The position numbers and the translations under genes were made by a program. Below, in pieces: positions 16,802 through 25,965 of a DNA stretch of 64,000 bases; positions within the stretch are counted from its first letter, which is position 1; each line of letters starts with the position of its first letter. The notes under the pieces are model-generated. The model was given only the letters and a program-made list of their open reading frames with translations. It was not told the DNA's origin and ran no database searches. The DNA lies in contig NZ_CP045201.1 of assembly GCF_014899185.1 (NCBI RefSeq), forward strand, positions 3,945,501 to 4,009,500, given 5' to 3'. The stretch is from Pseudooceanicola spongiae (lineage in GTDB: Bacteria; Pseudomonadota; Alphaproteobacteria; Rhodobacterales; Rhodobacteraceae).

Positions 16802-18282
16802 GCGCCCGCATTCTGGTGGTCGAGGACAACTTTATTGTCGGGCGGGACATTCGCGAACAGCTGGAGCGGATGGGGCATGACGTGATCGGGCTTGCGACCA
16901 CGGCCGAGACGGCGGTGGACAAGGCCGCCGCGCATCGTCCCGATGTGGTGCTGATGGACATCCGGCTTGATGGCTCGATGGATGGCATCGACGCGGCGAG
17001 GGCGCTGCGCGACATGTCCATCCCGGTGATCTTTCTGACCGGCTATGCCAACGAGGAGATTGTCGAGCGCGCCAGCAGCACTGATCCCTTCGGCTATCTG
17101 CTGAAGCCGTTTGAAGAGCCTCAGCTGCGCACGGCAATCCAGATGGCGCTGTATAAAAAGGCCAGCGAACAGCGCATCAGGACGGGCGAACGGCGCTATG
17201 AGGCGACGCTGGCCAGCATCGGTGACGGTGTCATCACCTGTGACGCTCAGGCGCGGATCGACTATATCAACCCCGTTGCGGAAAAGCTGACGGGCTGGAT
17301 GCGGGCGGAGGCGATGGGCCAGCCGGTCGAGACGGTATTCCTCACCGCCGACGAGCTGACGCATGAGGTGTTGCGCGACCAGATCAGCACGGTGATGCAG
17401 ACCGGTCAGCAGGTCGCGATTCCGCGCGGTCTGCTATTGGCAGAGAGTGAAATCGAGATCGAGACGACCTATGCGCCCATCATGGCAGACACCGGCGGCG
17501 TGAGCGGTGTGGTCGTCGTGTTTCGTGATATGCGCCAGGCCAGACGGTCGGCCGAGGCGCTGCGCGCGGCGCAGGAAGACCTTGCCGTGGCCAGCCGGCT
17601 GACGCTGATGGGCGAATTCGCCGCGGCTATCGTGCATCAGGTCAATCAGCCTCTGGCGGCGATCATGGCGAATGCCGGGGCCTGCCGGCAATGGCTGTCC
17701 CGGCAGATCCCCGACACGGTCCGTGCAGCTGCAATCCTTGAAGACATCACCCGCGACAGCCAGCGCGCAGGCGAGGTGATCCGCAGTCTCAGCGCTCTGG
17801 CGGGGCGCATCCCGGCCGAAAGCGCCCCGGTCGCGATCAATCCGTTGATCGAAGAGACGCTGGTTCTGATCCAGTCCGACATCCAGCGCAATCGTATCAA
17901 GCTGATCACCCGCCTGACCCATGATCTGCCACCGGTCAGCGGAGACCGCGTGCAGCTTCAGCAGGTCTTGCTGAACATCCTCACCAATGCCGTCGACTCG
18001 CTGCCCGACAACCGGTCTGGCCAGATCGGAATTTCGACCGAGCGCACCCGCGAGGCCGTGACCATTTCGATCGAAGACAACGGTCGGGGGGTGGCGGGCG
18101 CCGTGCGAGACACCTTGTTCGATCCACTGGTGACGACCAAAGCGAAGGGGATGGGCATGGGCCTCGCCATCAGCCGGACGATTGTCGATCACCACGGCGG
18201 CGAAATCCGGTGCGAGCAGGCGTCGCCCGAGGGTAGCATCTTTCGCATCAGCTTGCCGATGTCACAGGTCGCGGTCATCTGA
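16795..18282 (+). CDS. REC-PAS-histidine kinase
   Basis: 495 residues. The N-terminal receiver has Asp55 in VLMDIRLDG and Lys in LLKPFEE. A PAS domain follows at about 130-245 (GDGVITCDAQARIDYINPVAEKLTGW). The HisKA domain has the FixL/DctB-type box AAIVHQVNQPLAA with the His near 281, and HATPase has LLNILTNAVDSL, IEDNGRG and GMGMGLAI. No membrane segment is visible, so it is cytosolic. Translation overlaps the upstream giant kinase by seven bases, so the two are coupled; the receiver may take phosphate from that kinase and control this one. The FixJ-like regulator at 19460 is a plausible final target. Confidence 0.92.
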   Translation: MVSARILVVEDNFIVGRDIREQLERMGHDVIGLATTAETAVDKAAAHRPDVVLMDIRLDGSMDGIDAARALRDMSIPVIFLTGYANEEIVERASSTDPFGYLLKPFEEPQLRTAIQMALYKKASEQRIRTGERRYEATLASIGDGVITCDAQARIDYINPVAEKLTGWMRAEAMGQPVETVFLTADELTHEVLRDQISTVMQTGQQVAIPRGLLLAESEIEIETTYAPIMADTGGVSGVVVVFRDMRQARRSAEALRAAQEDLAVASRLTLMGEFAAAIVHQVNQPLAAIMANAGACRQWLSRQIPDTVRAAAILEDITRDSQRAGEVIRSLSALAGRIPAESAPVAINPLIEETLVLIQSDIQRNRIKLITRLTHDLPPVSGDRVQLQQVLLNILTNAVDSLPDNRSGQIGISTERTREAVTISIEDNGRGVAGAVRDTLFDPLVTTKAKGMGMGLAISRTIVDHHGGEIRCEQASPEGSIFRISLPMSQVAVI

Positions 18283-18356
18283 AGCAGATCGTCTGACGCT
18301 GGCTGTTTGATGGGGACTGGCCGACGTGTCTGCGTGTCTGCCAGCCCCGCATCGCC

Positions 18357-19070
18357 TTATGCGCTTTGCGCCGCGACGTAGGTGGCCGCGTCGGCGATCA
18401 CTGCCGCGACCGCCTGAGGTTGCGACAGGATCGACATATGGCTGCTGTCCAGCTCGGTCGTGTGCGCCTTCAGACTGGCCGCAAGTTCGCGCTGCAGATC
18501 GACGCTGACGGCGCGGTCCGCACCGGAAATGACGAACCAGACCGGTCTGCCCAGCCACGCCGTCTGTGTGACCTTATCGGCGAAGGTCTGCATCCCGAGC
18601 GGGGTTTGTACCGCCGCCAGCACACGCGCTTCGGCCTCTGGCAGGTCCTGTGCCACGTTCTTCACCCAGCTCTCAGCGCTCATCATCAGATGGCCATTGT
18701 CGTCGTCGATGATGCCGTCGAGTCCGGGAGGGGTGGAGTGCAGTGCAACCTGTTCGCCGGTAGACTGGCCGACTTCGGGCGCGAAGGCCGCGACATAGAC
18801 CAGTGCCTTCACCTTTGGATCATTGCCTGCCTCGGTGATGACGGTGCCGCCCCAGCTGTGACCGGCCAAAACCACCGGGCCTTCGATGGAGGCGAGGGCC
18901 AGTTGGGTCGCAGCCACGTCATCGGCGAGCGATGTAGTGGGGTTCTGCACCGCGACAACGGGCAGGCCAGCTGCGTGAAGGTGCGCGATGACGCGTCTCC
19001 AGCCGGAGGCATCGCCCCATGCGCCGTGCACAAGAACCACGGTCACAGGCTTTTCTGGCAGGTCTGACAT
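18357..19070 (-). CDS. Alpha/beta hydrolase
   Basis: 237 residues of the alpha/beta-hydrolase fold: the oxyanion region VLVHGAWGDASGWRRV near residue 13, the nucleophile elbow GHSWGG near residue 70 (Ser), and a C-terminal DSSHMSILSQP carrying the catalytic His. The family includes salicylate-ester and pyrethroid-type esterases and many uncharacterised enzymes; substrate is unknown. It has no signal peptide. It is convergent with the preceding kinase gene and divergent from the FixJ-like regulator, sharing the 19071-19459 gap, so it may be a target of that regulator. Confidence 0.88.
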   Translation of the reverse strand: MSDLPEKPVTVVLVHGAWGDASGWRRVIAHLHAAGLPVVAVQNPTTSLADDVAATQLALASIEGPVVLAGHSWGGTVITEAGNDPKVKALVYVAAFAPEVGQSTGEQVALHSTPPGLDGIIDDDNGHLMMSAESWVKNVAQDLPEAEARVLAAVQTPLGMQTFADKVTQTAWLGRPVWFVISGADRAVSVDLQRELAASLKAHTTELDSSHMSILSQPQAVAAVIADAATYVAAQSA

Positions 19071-19459
19071 TCTGGTGTCTCCTTGGGGGGTGTGCGCGGC
19101 GCTGCTGGTGAACGGCTGGCTCGGCGCTGTTGAGAGCTGTGACTACCTTCATATCGCGTGCGTCCGTGGGCTCGGAGATGCACCTAAGTGTGATGGACCT
19201 AGAATGCTCAGCCCGGCAGAGCCAGCCGGTGAGACCACCTCCGGCCATCCGGGGAAAACAGGGCAAATATGCACTGGTGTTGAAGGTGACAGCATCGTGT
19301 GTCCGGGAAAACGCTCTCAGCTGACGGTCAATATGCCCGGATTTTACTCAGTTTCGGAGCTGAGAGGAGCAGTGACGCAGGGGGGCCCTTATACTTTGAT
19401 ATGGTTTCACGCTGAAGCCTGACTGACATACCCTGACGTGATATGGTCGAACCGGAACA
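19071..19459. promoter_or_regulatory. Divergent intergenic region, hydrolase and FixJ-like regulator
   Basis: 389 bases with no convincing gene. It must hold the promoters for the leftward hydrolase and rightward regulator. AT-rich tracts near 19400-19440 (ATACTTTGATATGG) fit a promoter region. No palindrome strong enough to call as an operator was found. Confidence 0.4.
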
Positions 19460-20191
19460 GTGAGTATTTGTGTGTCTTCCAGGTCGCGCCTGTGCGTGGG
19501 AAGAACAACAGACTTGGTGCCCTTTCGGCGTTCATGGATCGGGGCAAGGCAGGTGCAGGTAGCGAGGCAAGATCAGTTCACACCCGTCGTCGCTGTTGTC
19601 GATGACGATCAGTTCGTGCGCTCAGCCCTGCGTAACCTCTTGGATTCGGTGGGCTATATGGTGCAGGCCTTTGCCTCTTCGCAGGCATTTCTGGCGGATG
19701 AGCGCGCGCGCCTGACAAACTGCCTGATCCTTGATGTGCGCATGCCTGCGGTCAGCGGTTTCGACCTTCAGGCGGGCCTTGCGCAGGCCCAGATGCACAT
19801 CCCGATCGTATTCATGACCGGCTATGCCGACATCCCCATGAGCGTGCGGGCGATGAAGGCCGGTGCGGTCGATTTCCTGCCAAAACCTTTCCGCGATCAG
19901 GATATGCTCGACGCGGTATCGGCGGGTGTGCAGGCCGATCTGCGACGCCGCCAGATGGGCAGGGTCTCCGCCGAGAACGAGCAGCTCTTTGCCGCCCTGA
20001 CGGAGCGCGAGCGCGAGGTGATGCTGCTGGCGACCTCGGGCCTGATGAACAAGCAGATCGCCTATGAACTGGGGCTGAGCGAAATCACCATCAAGATCCA
20101 TCGTGGCAAGGTGATGCGCAAGATGAAGGTGCGGACCTTCGCGGACCTGATCCGCGTTGCGGACGAGCTTGCGCTGAGCAAATCGGAGTGA
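19460..20191 (+). CDS. FixJ/LuxR-type response regulator
   Basis: Up to 243 residues. The receiver starts VVAVVDDDQFVRSAL with phosphoacceptor Asp in LILDVRMPAVSG and Lys in LPKPF. The C-terminal LuxR helix-turn-helix reads LTEREREVMLLATSGLMNKQ, ELGLSEITIKIHRGKV. The true start is uncertain: the GTG at 19460 adds a 30-residue unconserved-looking leader, while a GTG at 19553 with AAGG upstream would begin close to the receiver. Family members are phosphorylated transcription factors. The nearby soluble kinase at 16795 has the FixL-type His box and is a candidate partner. Confidence 0.9.
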   Translation: MSICVSSRSRLCVGRTTDLVPFRRSWIGARQVQVARQDQFTPVVAVVDDDQFVRSALRNLLDSVGYMVQAFASSQAFLADERARLTNCLILDVRMPAVSGFDLQAGLAQAQMHIPIVFMTGYADIPMSVRAMKAGAVDFLPKPFRDQDMLDAVSAGVQADLRRRQMGRVSAENEQLFAALTEREREVMLLATSGLMNKQIAYELGLSEITIKIHRGKVMRKMKVRTFADLIRVADELALSKSE

Positions 20192-20396
20192 CGCCACCAG
20201 AGGCCGGGTCACCATCTGCCCCTAAATCCGTGGACCTTCTCTGACGGGTGGTTCATGCCGGGTACCTGGCACGACCATCCTCGCAGGCGCGCTGCGAAAG
20301 ACGTTATGGCAGTGATCGGATAATCATATTGCTCTTCAATTTCAGGGACCTTTAGGTTGGCCACAGTCGACTATTGTGAAGATTGAGAGGGCCGCC

Positions 20397-21227
20397 ATGA
20401 CCGACACACCCGAGCATTGGATCGGACGCAGCCGCAGGCTGTCGGATGTGATCACACGGCGTATGGTCGAGGAGTATCGCGTTACCCTTGGTGCCCGGTG
20501 TGGTCCCGGCGACGTACCTGCCGGATTTCAGTGGTGCTTGTCGCCGGATGTTGCGCCTCGCTCTGATCTGGGGCGGGATGGCCATCCGCGGCCGGGGCTG
20601 TTCCTGCCGCAGCTTCCGCTGCCGCGCAGGATGTGGGCCGGGGGCGACATCACCGTGGTCCGCCCCTTCCGCCTGGGCGAAACCGTGACGCGGACCTCGA
20701 CCATCTCGGATGTGACGTTCAAGCAGGGGCGCAGCGGCGATCTGGGCTTTGTGACCGTCCGTCATGAGCATGAAGGCGAGGACGGGATTTGCGTCACTGA
20801 GCGGCAGGATATCGTCTATCGTGCTGACCCCGACCCGGAACAACCGGTCAGGCTGCCGGCCCCGGGTGACCTCTGGACGCCGCGAAAGGTCTGGGAGGTC
20901 ACGCCGGATGCGACCATGCTGTTTCGCTATTCCGCCCTGACCTTCAATGGCCATCGCATTCACTATGACTATCCCTATGCGACACAGGTCGAGGGGTATG
21001 GCGGGCTGGTCGTGCATGGTCCGCTGCAGGCGACTTGGATGCAGAACCTGGCGGCCAGCCTGGTGGGCTCGCAGCAGATGAGCTTTCGCTATCGCGGGAT
21101 GTCGCCCCTGTTCGCCGGTCAGCCGGTCTGTGTCGAGGCGATCGACGCCGAGGACGGCCTGCAGCTTCGCGTGCGTCGACTGTCGGACGGCGTGGTGACA
21201 ATGCAGGGCAGCGCGGAAGCCACTTGA
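20397..21227 (+). CDS. HTD2-family (R)-hydratase, mesaconyl-C4-CoA hydratase-like
   Basis: 276 residues from the ATG at 20397 (GAGAGG upstream). The protein has a double hot-dog arrangement: an N-terminal FAS1-dehydratase-like half and a C-terminal MaoC-like half with the catalytic motif YSALTFNGHRIHYDYPYA, and EGYGGLVVHGPLQATWM. This family includes mesaconyl-C4-CoA hydratase and itaconyl/3-methylmalyl-type hydratases that add water to branched unsaturated C5 acyl-CoAs. It stands alone on the plus strand, facing the alcohol dehydrogenase gene end-to-end. A CitE-like lyase and a CaiB-like CoA-transferase at 31-33 kb would supply the flanking steps. Family call is firm, exact substrate inferred. 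Confidence 0.82.
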   Translation: MTDTPEHWIGRSRRLSDVITRRMVEEYRVTLGARCGPGDVPAGFQWCLSPDVAPRSDLGRDGHPRPGLFLPQLPLPRRMWAGGDITVVRPFRLGETVTRTSTISDVTFKQGRSGDLGFVTVRHEHEGEDGICVTERQDIVYRADPDPEQPVRLPAPGDLWTPRKVWEVTPDATMLFRYSALTFNGHRIHYDYPYATQVEGYGGLVVHGPLQATWMQNLAASLVGSQQMSFRYRGMSPLFAGQPVCVEAIDAEDGLQLRVRRLSDGVVTMQGSAEAT

Positions 21228-21248
21228 GGGGCGCTGCCCTGAGGGGGG

Positions 21249-22373
21249 TCAGTCGAACTCGATGACCTGACGGATGGCAATGCCCTGATCCAGCTGGTCC
21301 ATGGCCAGGTTGATCTGGTCCAGCCGCAAACGGTGGGTCAGCATCTTTTCCACCGGCAGTTTGCCTTGGGCGTAGAGCGAGAACATCCGCGGCAGGTCGC
21401 GCTGCGGCACGCAGGAGCCGATGTAGCTGCCTTTGATCGTGCGCTCTTCGGCGACCAGCTTGAGGGCGTTCAGCGGCATGCGGGCATCCGGGTGAGGCAG
21501 GCCTGCGGTCACGGTCATGCCGCCCCGGCAGGTGATCTCATAGGCCGTTTCCAGCGCCTTCACCGAACCTGCCAGCTCAATCGCGAAGTCGACGCCGCCG
21601 CCGGTCAGATCGCGCACCGCTTCGATGGTGTGGTCGTCTGAGGTGACACAGTGGGTCGCGCCCATTTCCATCGCGGCCTGCATCTTGGCCGGGAAGGGAT
21701 CGATGGCGACGATCTGTCCGGCCCCTGCGGCGGCAGCCCCGAGGATCGCGGACAACCCGACACCGCCGAGGCCGATGACAGCAACCTTGCTGCCGGGGGT
21801 GATGCGCGCGGTGTTGAAGACGGCGCCGGCGCCTGTCAGCATGGCGCAGGAAAACAACGCCGAGATATGGGCCGGCAATTCCGCCCCGACCTTGACCAGC
21901 GACTGGCGCGCCAGCACCGCATGGGTGGCAAAGCCTGAAACCCCGACGTGGTGGTGCACGGGCGTTCCGTCCATCGACAGGCGGCGATGACCTGTCATAA
22001 GCTCTCCTAACCCGTGGTGTTTGGCGGCGCGGGTGCACAGGGCAGGGCGGCCCTCGGCGCAATAGACGCAGGTGCCGCAGCCGGGCGCGAAGATGCAGAC
22101 GACGTGATCGCCGGGGACCAGATCGGTGACGCCCTTGCCTGTCGCCTCGACAAAGCCCGAGGCCTCATGCCCCAGCACCATGGGCACGGGGCGGGGGCGG
22201 GTGCCGTTGATGACCGACAGATCCGAGTGGCAGACACCGGCGGCCGCGATGCGGATCAGCACTTCTCCGGGGCCGGGTTCGGCCAGATCCACCTCACGCA
22301 CGCTCAGCGCGCCTGCCTGCTCAAAGCCATGGTCTATTCCGCCATCCAGCAGAACGGCTGCCTTGATTTTCAT
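21249..22373 (-). CDS. Zinc-dependent alcohol dehydrogenase
   Basis: 374 residues from the ATG at 22373 with AGGAGGAGGG upstream. Medium-chain dehydrogenase features: catalytic zinc ligands in GVCHSDLS and GHEASG, the structural zinc loop CGTCVYCAEGRPALC, and the NAD-binding GLGGVGLS. It resembles the class III/aryl-alcohol group (GYFG-less, with an HHHVGVSGFATHAVL segment). It oxidises a primary alcohol to the aldehyde, using NAD. It is divergent from the importer at 22707, sharing a region with three GGCTAT motifs, which suggests coregulation with import and with the aldehyde dehydrogenase at 27391. Confidence 0.9.
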   Translation of the reverse strand: MKIKAAVLLDGGIDHGFEQAGALSVREVDLAEPGPGEVLIRIAAAGVCHSDLSVINGTRPRPVPMVLGHEASGFVEATGKGVTDLVPGDHVVCIFAPGCGTCVYCAEGRPALCTRAAKHHGLGELMTGHRRLSMDGTPVHHHVGVSGFATHAVLARQSLVKVGAELPAHISALFSCAMLTGAGAVFNTARITPGSKVAVIGLGGVGLSAILGAAAAGAGQIVAIDPFPAKMQAAMEMGATHCVTSDDHTIEAVRDLTGGGVDFAIELAGSVKALETAYEITCRGGMTVTAGLPHPDARMPLNALKLVAEERTIKGSYIGSCVPQRDLPRMFSLYAQGKLPVEKMLTHRLRLDQINLAMDQLDQGIAIRQVIEFD

Positions 22374-22706
22374 GATGTCCCTCCTCCTCATACCGCCACG
22401 CTGGCGGGCTGTTCTTGGCGACAGGCTATCGCCATCCCGCAGGGTTTGGCACGTTTTAAAGTGGCAATAGCCGGAGGCTATGGCGGGAATAAACCTAAAG
22501 TATTGGCGATGCTGCCCGCCCGGCTTCTACGCTTGGTCCACGGCCCGGCGGAGGGAGAGACCGCAGAGGGGCCATGTCTCACATCAGGATCCGCGCCACT
22601 GAGCGACGGGCAGAGGTGCAGTGCGCCCGATACGCTGGCGTAGGAGTCGGGATATGTCTGCCGGTCGTCATGTGGGGGCCGGATCGGAACAAGGGAGGAG
22701 AACAGA
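22374..22706. promoter_or_regulatory. Divergent promoter region, alcohol dehydrogenase and importer
   Basis: 333 bases. They contain three related sites: GGCTATCGCCA at 22424-22434, TGGCAATAGCC (reverse complement GGCTATTGCCA) at 22462-22472 and GGCTATGGCGG at 22476-22486. Sites two and three face each other as a dyad (ATAGCC-GGA-GGCTAT). This layout is typical of operators for a dimeric regulator. GGGAGGAG precedes the importer start at 22707. Confidence 0.5.
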
Positions 22707-23996
22707 ATGAAAAAACTGCTTTTGACCACGGTTGCCTGTGTCGCGATGCCCATGATGGGGTTTGCACTGGATAAACCTGACAGCCTGAAGGTGGGGATGA
22801 CGACATTCCTGACCGGTCCGGCCTCGGTCTTCGGGGTGCCAGCGCGGGATGCGATGGATATTCTCGTCGCCAACCTCAACGACGCGGGGGGCATCGACGG
22901 TGTGCCGGTCGAGGTGTCCTATATCGACGAGGGTGCCGGGGCCGAGGCGCTGTCCTCCGAATTCCGCCGCATGGTTGAGACGGGCGGCGCGGATGTGATG
23001 TTCGCGGCCATCTCGTCTGGGAACTGCCAGACGCTGGCGCCGCTGGCCGAAGATCTGAAGGTGCCGAACTTCCTGTGGGATTGCGGCACCCAGAAGATCT
23101 TTGAAGAACACGACTACAAATACGTTTTCCGTACGCAGGCGAATGCCACGCCCGAGATGCTGGCGGCGGTGATCTACCTGCTCAAGGTCAAGCCGGACTT
23201 CAAAACGCTTGCCGTCGTCAATCAGGACTACGCCTGGGGCCGCGACAGCTGGGACATCTTCAGCACCGCGCTGAAGGCGATGAAGCCGGATGTCGAGGTG
23301 GTGGGCGAGTTCTTCCCCAAGTTCGGCGCCCCTGACTTTTCGACCGAGATTTCGCGTCTGCAGGCGCTGCGGCCCGATGTCGTCCTGTCGACCTCATGGG
23401 GCGGCGATCTGGATACCTTTGTGCAGCAGGCCTCGCAACGCGGGCTGATGAACACCTCGACCTTCGTGCTGCCACTGGCCGAGTCTTCGCTGGAGCGGCT
23501 GGGCTCGGCCCTGCCTGCCGGGCAGATCGTGGGCGCGCGCGGCGATCACTATTTCCTGCACCCCGAGCGGCGCGACGACGCTGACTTCAAGGCCTTCATG
23601 ACCGAGTATGAGGAAAAGACCGGCTCTGTCAGTGTGTATTCGGTGTTCCATGCCAGTCAGGCTCTGGCAGCGCTGAAGGCGGGGTACGAGAAGGCGATTG
23701 CCGACAATGGCGGCACCTGGCCCGACAAGGATCAGTTCGTCGCTGCGATGGAGGGGCTGACGTTTCAGGGACTCGGCCTACCTGTCACCATCCGAGCGGA
23801 TCATCAGGGCATCGAGGCGCAGCTGATGGGCACCAGTGTGCAGACCGGCGACTATCCCTTTGCTACGCTTGAAAACATCATGGTGTTTGACGGGGCCGAG
23901 CTGACCGCCCCCGTGGGCGCGGTATCGACCGAGTGGGTCGGTGCGCTGGATGCCAGCTTCATGGACGGCCTGTCGATCAGCACCTTCGACAAGTGA
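22707..23996 (+). CDS. Branched-chain-amino-acid-type ABC importer, substrate-binding protein
   Basis: 429 residues with a Sec signal peptide (MKKLLLTTVACVAMPMMGFA). The mature protein has the LivJ-type periplasmic binding fold (Peripla_BP_6): LKVGMTTFLTGPASVFG, VSYIDEGAGAEALSSEFRRM, TLAVVNQDYAWGRDSWDIF. Members of this subfamily often bind aromatic or aliphatic acids, amides or alcohols, not only amino acids; the neighbouring dehydrogenases make a non-amino-acid ligand likely. It is the first gene of the operon 22707-29647 and is followed by a strong hairpin (24004-24029), which should raise its level relative to the permeases. Confidence 0.9.
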   Translation: MKKLLLTTVACVAMPMMGFALDKPDSLKVGMTTFLTGPASVFGVPARDAMDILVANLNDAGGIDGVPVEVSYIDEGAGAEALSSEFRRMVETGGADVMFAAISSGNCQTLAPLAEDLKVPNFLWDCGTQKIFEEHDYKYVFRTQANATPEMLAAVIYLLKVKPDFKTLAVVNQDYAWGRDSWDIFSTALKAMKPDVEVVGEFFPKFGAPDFSTEISRLQALRPDVVLSTSWGGDLDTFVQQASQRGLMNTSTFVLPLAESSLERLGSALPAGQIVGARGDHYFLHPERRDDADFKAFMTEYEEKTGSVSVYSVFHASQALAALKAGYEKAIADNGGTWPDKDQFVAAMEGLTFQGLGLPVTIRADHQGIEAQLMGTSVQTGDYPFATLENIMVFDGAELTAPVGAVSTEWVGALDASFMDGLSISTFDK

Positions 23997-24003
23997 TCCC
24001 GAG

Positions 24004-24029
24004 CGGAGGGGGCCGCTGCGCCCCCTCCG
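24004..24029 (+). terminator. Hairpin between binding-protein and permease genes
   Basis: CGGAGGGGGC and GCCCCCTCCG pair perfectly over 10 bp with a six-base loop, eight bases after the binding-protein stop. No T-run follows, so it is more likely an attenuator or 3'-end stabiliser than a full terminator. Confidence 0.6.
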
Positions 24030-24047
24030 ACCTGCGGCCCAGCCTGG

Positions 24048-24962
24048 ATGGACCCGATGAACGTGACAATTTTCCTGCTCGCGCTGTTTGACGGCGTGTC
24101 CTATGCGGCGTTGGTCTTTATCGTCGCGCTGGGGCTGACGCTGATCTTCGGTGTGATGCGCATTCTGAACGTGGCGCATGGCTCGCTCTATGCCATAGGG
24201 GCATACGCTACCGTATCCCTGACGGGCTTTGCCCTGTCGATGGGCGCGGCGCCGATCCTGGCCTTTCCGCTGATGCTGATTTCGGCGGTGCTGGTGGGCC
24301 TTCTGATCGGGGGGCCGATCGAGGTGCTGCTGCTGCGCCGGATCTACAACAAGCCCGAGGTGCTGCAACTGCTGGTGACCTTCGCGGTCTTCATGATCCT
24401 GGAGGATGTGCAGCGGCTGGTCTGGGGCACCCAGCCCTACTTTCAGTCCGCCGTGCTGCAATCGCTGGGCAATATCACCGTGCTGGGCGTCACTTATACC
24501 GTTTATCAACTGATCCTGCTGCCGCTGGTTGCCGTGGCGCTGCTGCTGGGGCTGCGCTTTTTTCTGCGCCACACCCTGAACGGCAAGCTGATCCTTGCCA
24601 CGACCGAGGACCGCGAGGCGGCGCAATCCATCGGCATTGATGCCGACCGGGTATTCCTGCTGACCTTCATCGTCGGTGCGATACTGGCCGGGCTCGGCGG
24701 GGCGCTGGCCTCACCGACCACCTCGATCCTGCCGGGCATGGGGGCGGACATGATCGTGCTGTCCTTTGCCGTCGTCGCCACGGCCGGTCTGGGCCAGATC
24801 GAGGGCGCGGCGCTGACCGCGCTGATGATCGGTCTGGGGAGGTCCTTTGCGATCTACTTCTGGCCCGAAATCGCGGTGCTGGTGCCATATCTCATCATGG
24901 TTCTGGTGCTTCTGGTGCGCCCCGAGGGGCTGTTCGGCAGCCCCGCCGCGCGCAAGATCTGA
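24048..24962 (+). CDS. LivH-type ABC importer permease
   Basis: 304 residues with about eight hydrophobic segments and LivH landmarks: GLTLIFGVMRILNVAHGSLY near residue 30, TTEDREAAQSIGID (the cytoplasmic EAA-like loop) near 185, and GGALASPTTSI. It forms the inner-membrane channel with the LivM-type partner encoded next. The start could be the ATG at 24048 or 24057. No strong ribosome binding site is visible, so translation may be modest. Confidence 0.9.
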   Translation: MDPMNVTIFLLALFDGVSYAALVFIVALGLTLIFGVMRILNVAHGSLYAIGAYATVSLTGFALSMGAAPILAFPLMLISAVLVGLLIGGPIEVLLLRRIYNKPEVLQLLVTFAVFMILEDVQRLVWGTQPYFQSAVLQSLGNITVLGVTYTVYQLILLPLVAVALLLGLRFFLRHTLNGKLILATTEDREAAQSIGIDADRVFLLTFIVGAILAGLGGALASPTTSILPGMGADMIVLSFAVVATAGLGQIEGAALTALMIGLGRSFAIYFWPEIAVLVPYLIMVLVLLVRPEGLFGSPAARKI

Positions 24963-24975
24963 AGGGACAGCGAAG

Positions 24976-25965
24976 ATGTCATCCGTATCCACTGCGCCCA
25001 AGACCGACGCACCGAAGCACCCGAAATCCATGCTATGGATCGTCGGAGTGGTCCTGCTGGCCGCCGTGCCCTTTGCCGTGCCGTCGCTGCAACTGCTGGT
25101 CACCTTCGCGCTGGCCAAGGGGCTGGCGGTCGTTGGCGTCACCGTTCTGCTGCGCGCGGGTCAGGTTTCCTTCGGGCACGCGCTGTTCTTCGGGATCGCG
25201 GCCTATGCCTGCGCCTTCCTGATGGCGGCAATACCGGGGGCCGATCTGGCGTTGCTGTTGCTGGTCGGCACACTGGGCGCGCTGCTTGCGGGGCTCTGCG
25301 TCGGGCTGTTCGTCGTGCGCTATCGCGGCATTTTCTTTGGCATGCTGAACCTCGCCTTCTCGATGATCTTCTGGTCGATATTGGAGAAGTTCTATCACAT
25401 CACCGGCGGTGCCGACGGCATCCGCCTGCCGCGCCCGACCGTGCTTGGCATGGCGCTGGAGCGGGGCCCGTTCGAGCTGATCCTCTACTACCTCGCCATT
25501 GTGCTGATGGTGGTGCTGGGGTGGGTCACGATCCGCTGGTTCGCCTCGCCCGTCGGGCAGATCTTTCAGACGATAAAAACCAATGAGACGCGTCTGGAAT
25601 ACCTCGGGGTGTCGCCGCGGCGCGCGCTGCTGTCGGGCTATCTGCTGTCGGCGTTGCTGTGTGGCGTTGGAGGGGTGCTGATGGGCGTCGCTCAGGGGGC
25701 CGTGACGCCTGAGTATGTCTGGTGGGTCCGCTCGGCCGAGATGGTGTTCATCGCGGTTCTGGGCGGGGCCGGTTCGGTGCGGGGCGCGTTCCTCGGGGCG
25801 CTGATCTACGAGATCGTGCGCACCTATGCCAGCGCCTACGCCGGGGACATCTGGCAGATGCTGCTGGGGGCCTTCCTGCTGATCATCATCCTGTTCGCGC
25901 CGGGCGGTCTGATCGGGATCTTCGGATCTCTGGCCGGCCGCGCCGTAAAGGAGGACGCGAAATGA
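24976..25965 (+). CDS. LivM-type ABC importer permease
   Basis: 329 residues from the ATG at 24976 (AAGGGA upstream). Multiple membrane segments and family motifs: LLRAGQVSFGHALFFGIAAY, TIKTNETRLEYLGVSPRRA (coupling loop) and MVFIAVLGGAGSVRGAFLGA. The N-terminal 20 residues are polar and cytoplasmic. Its stop overlaps the ATPase start (ATGA). It pairs with the LivH-type subunit to form the pore. Confidence 0.9.
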   Translation: MSSVSTAPKTDAPKHPKSMLWIVGVVLLAAVPFAVPSLQLLVTFALAKGLAVVGVTVLLRAGQVSFGHALFFGIAAYACAFLMAAIPGADLALLLLVGTLGALLAGLCVGLFVVRYRGIFFGMLNLAFSMIFWSILEKFYHITGGADGIRLPRPTVLGMALERGPFELILYYLAIVLMVVLGWVTIRWFASPVGQIFQTIKTNETRLEYLGVSPRRALLSGYLLSALLCGVGGVLMGVAQGAVTPEYVWWVRSAEMVFIAVLGGAGSVRGAFLGALIYEIVRTYASAYAGDIWQMLLGAFLLIIILFAPGGLIGIFGSLAGRAVKEDAK

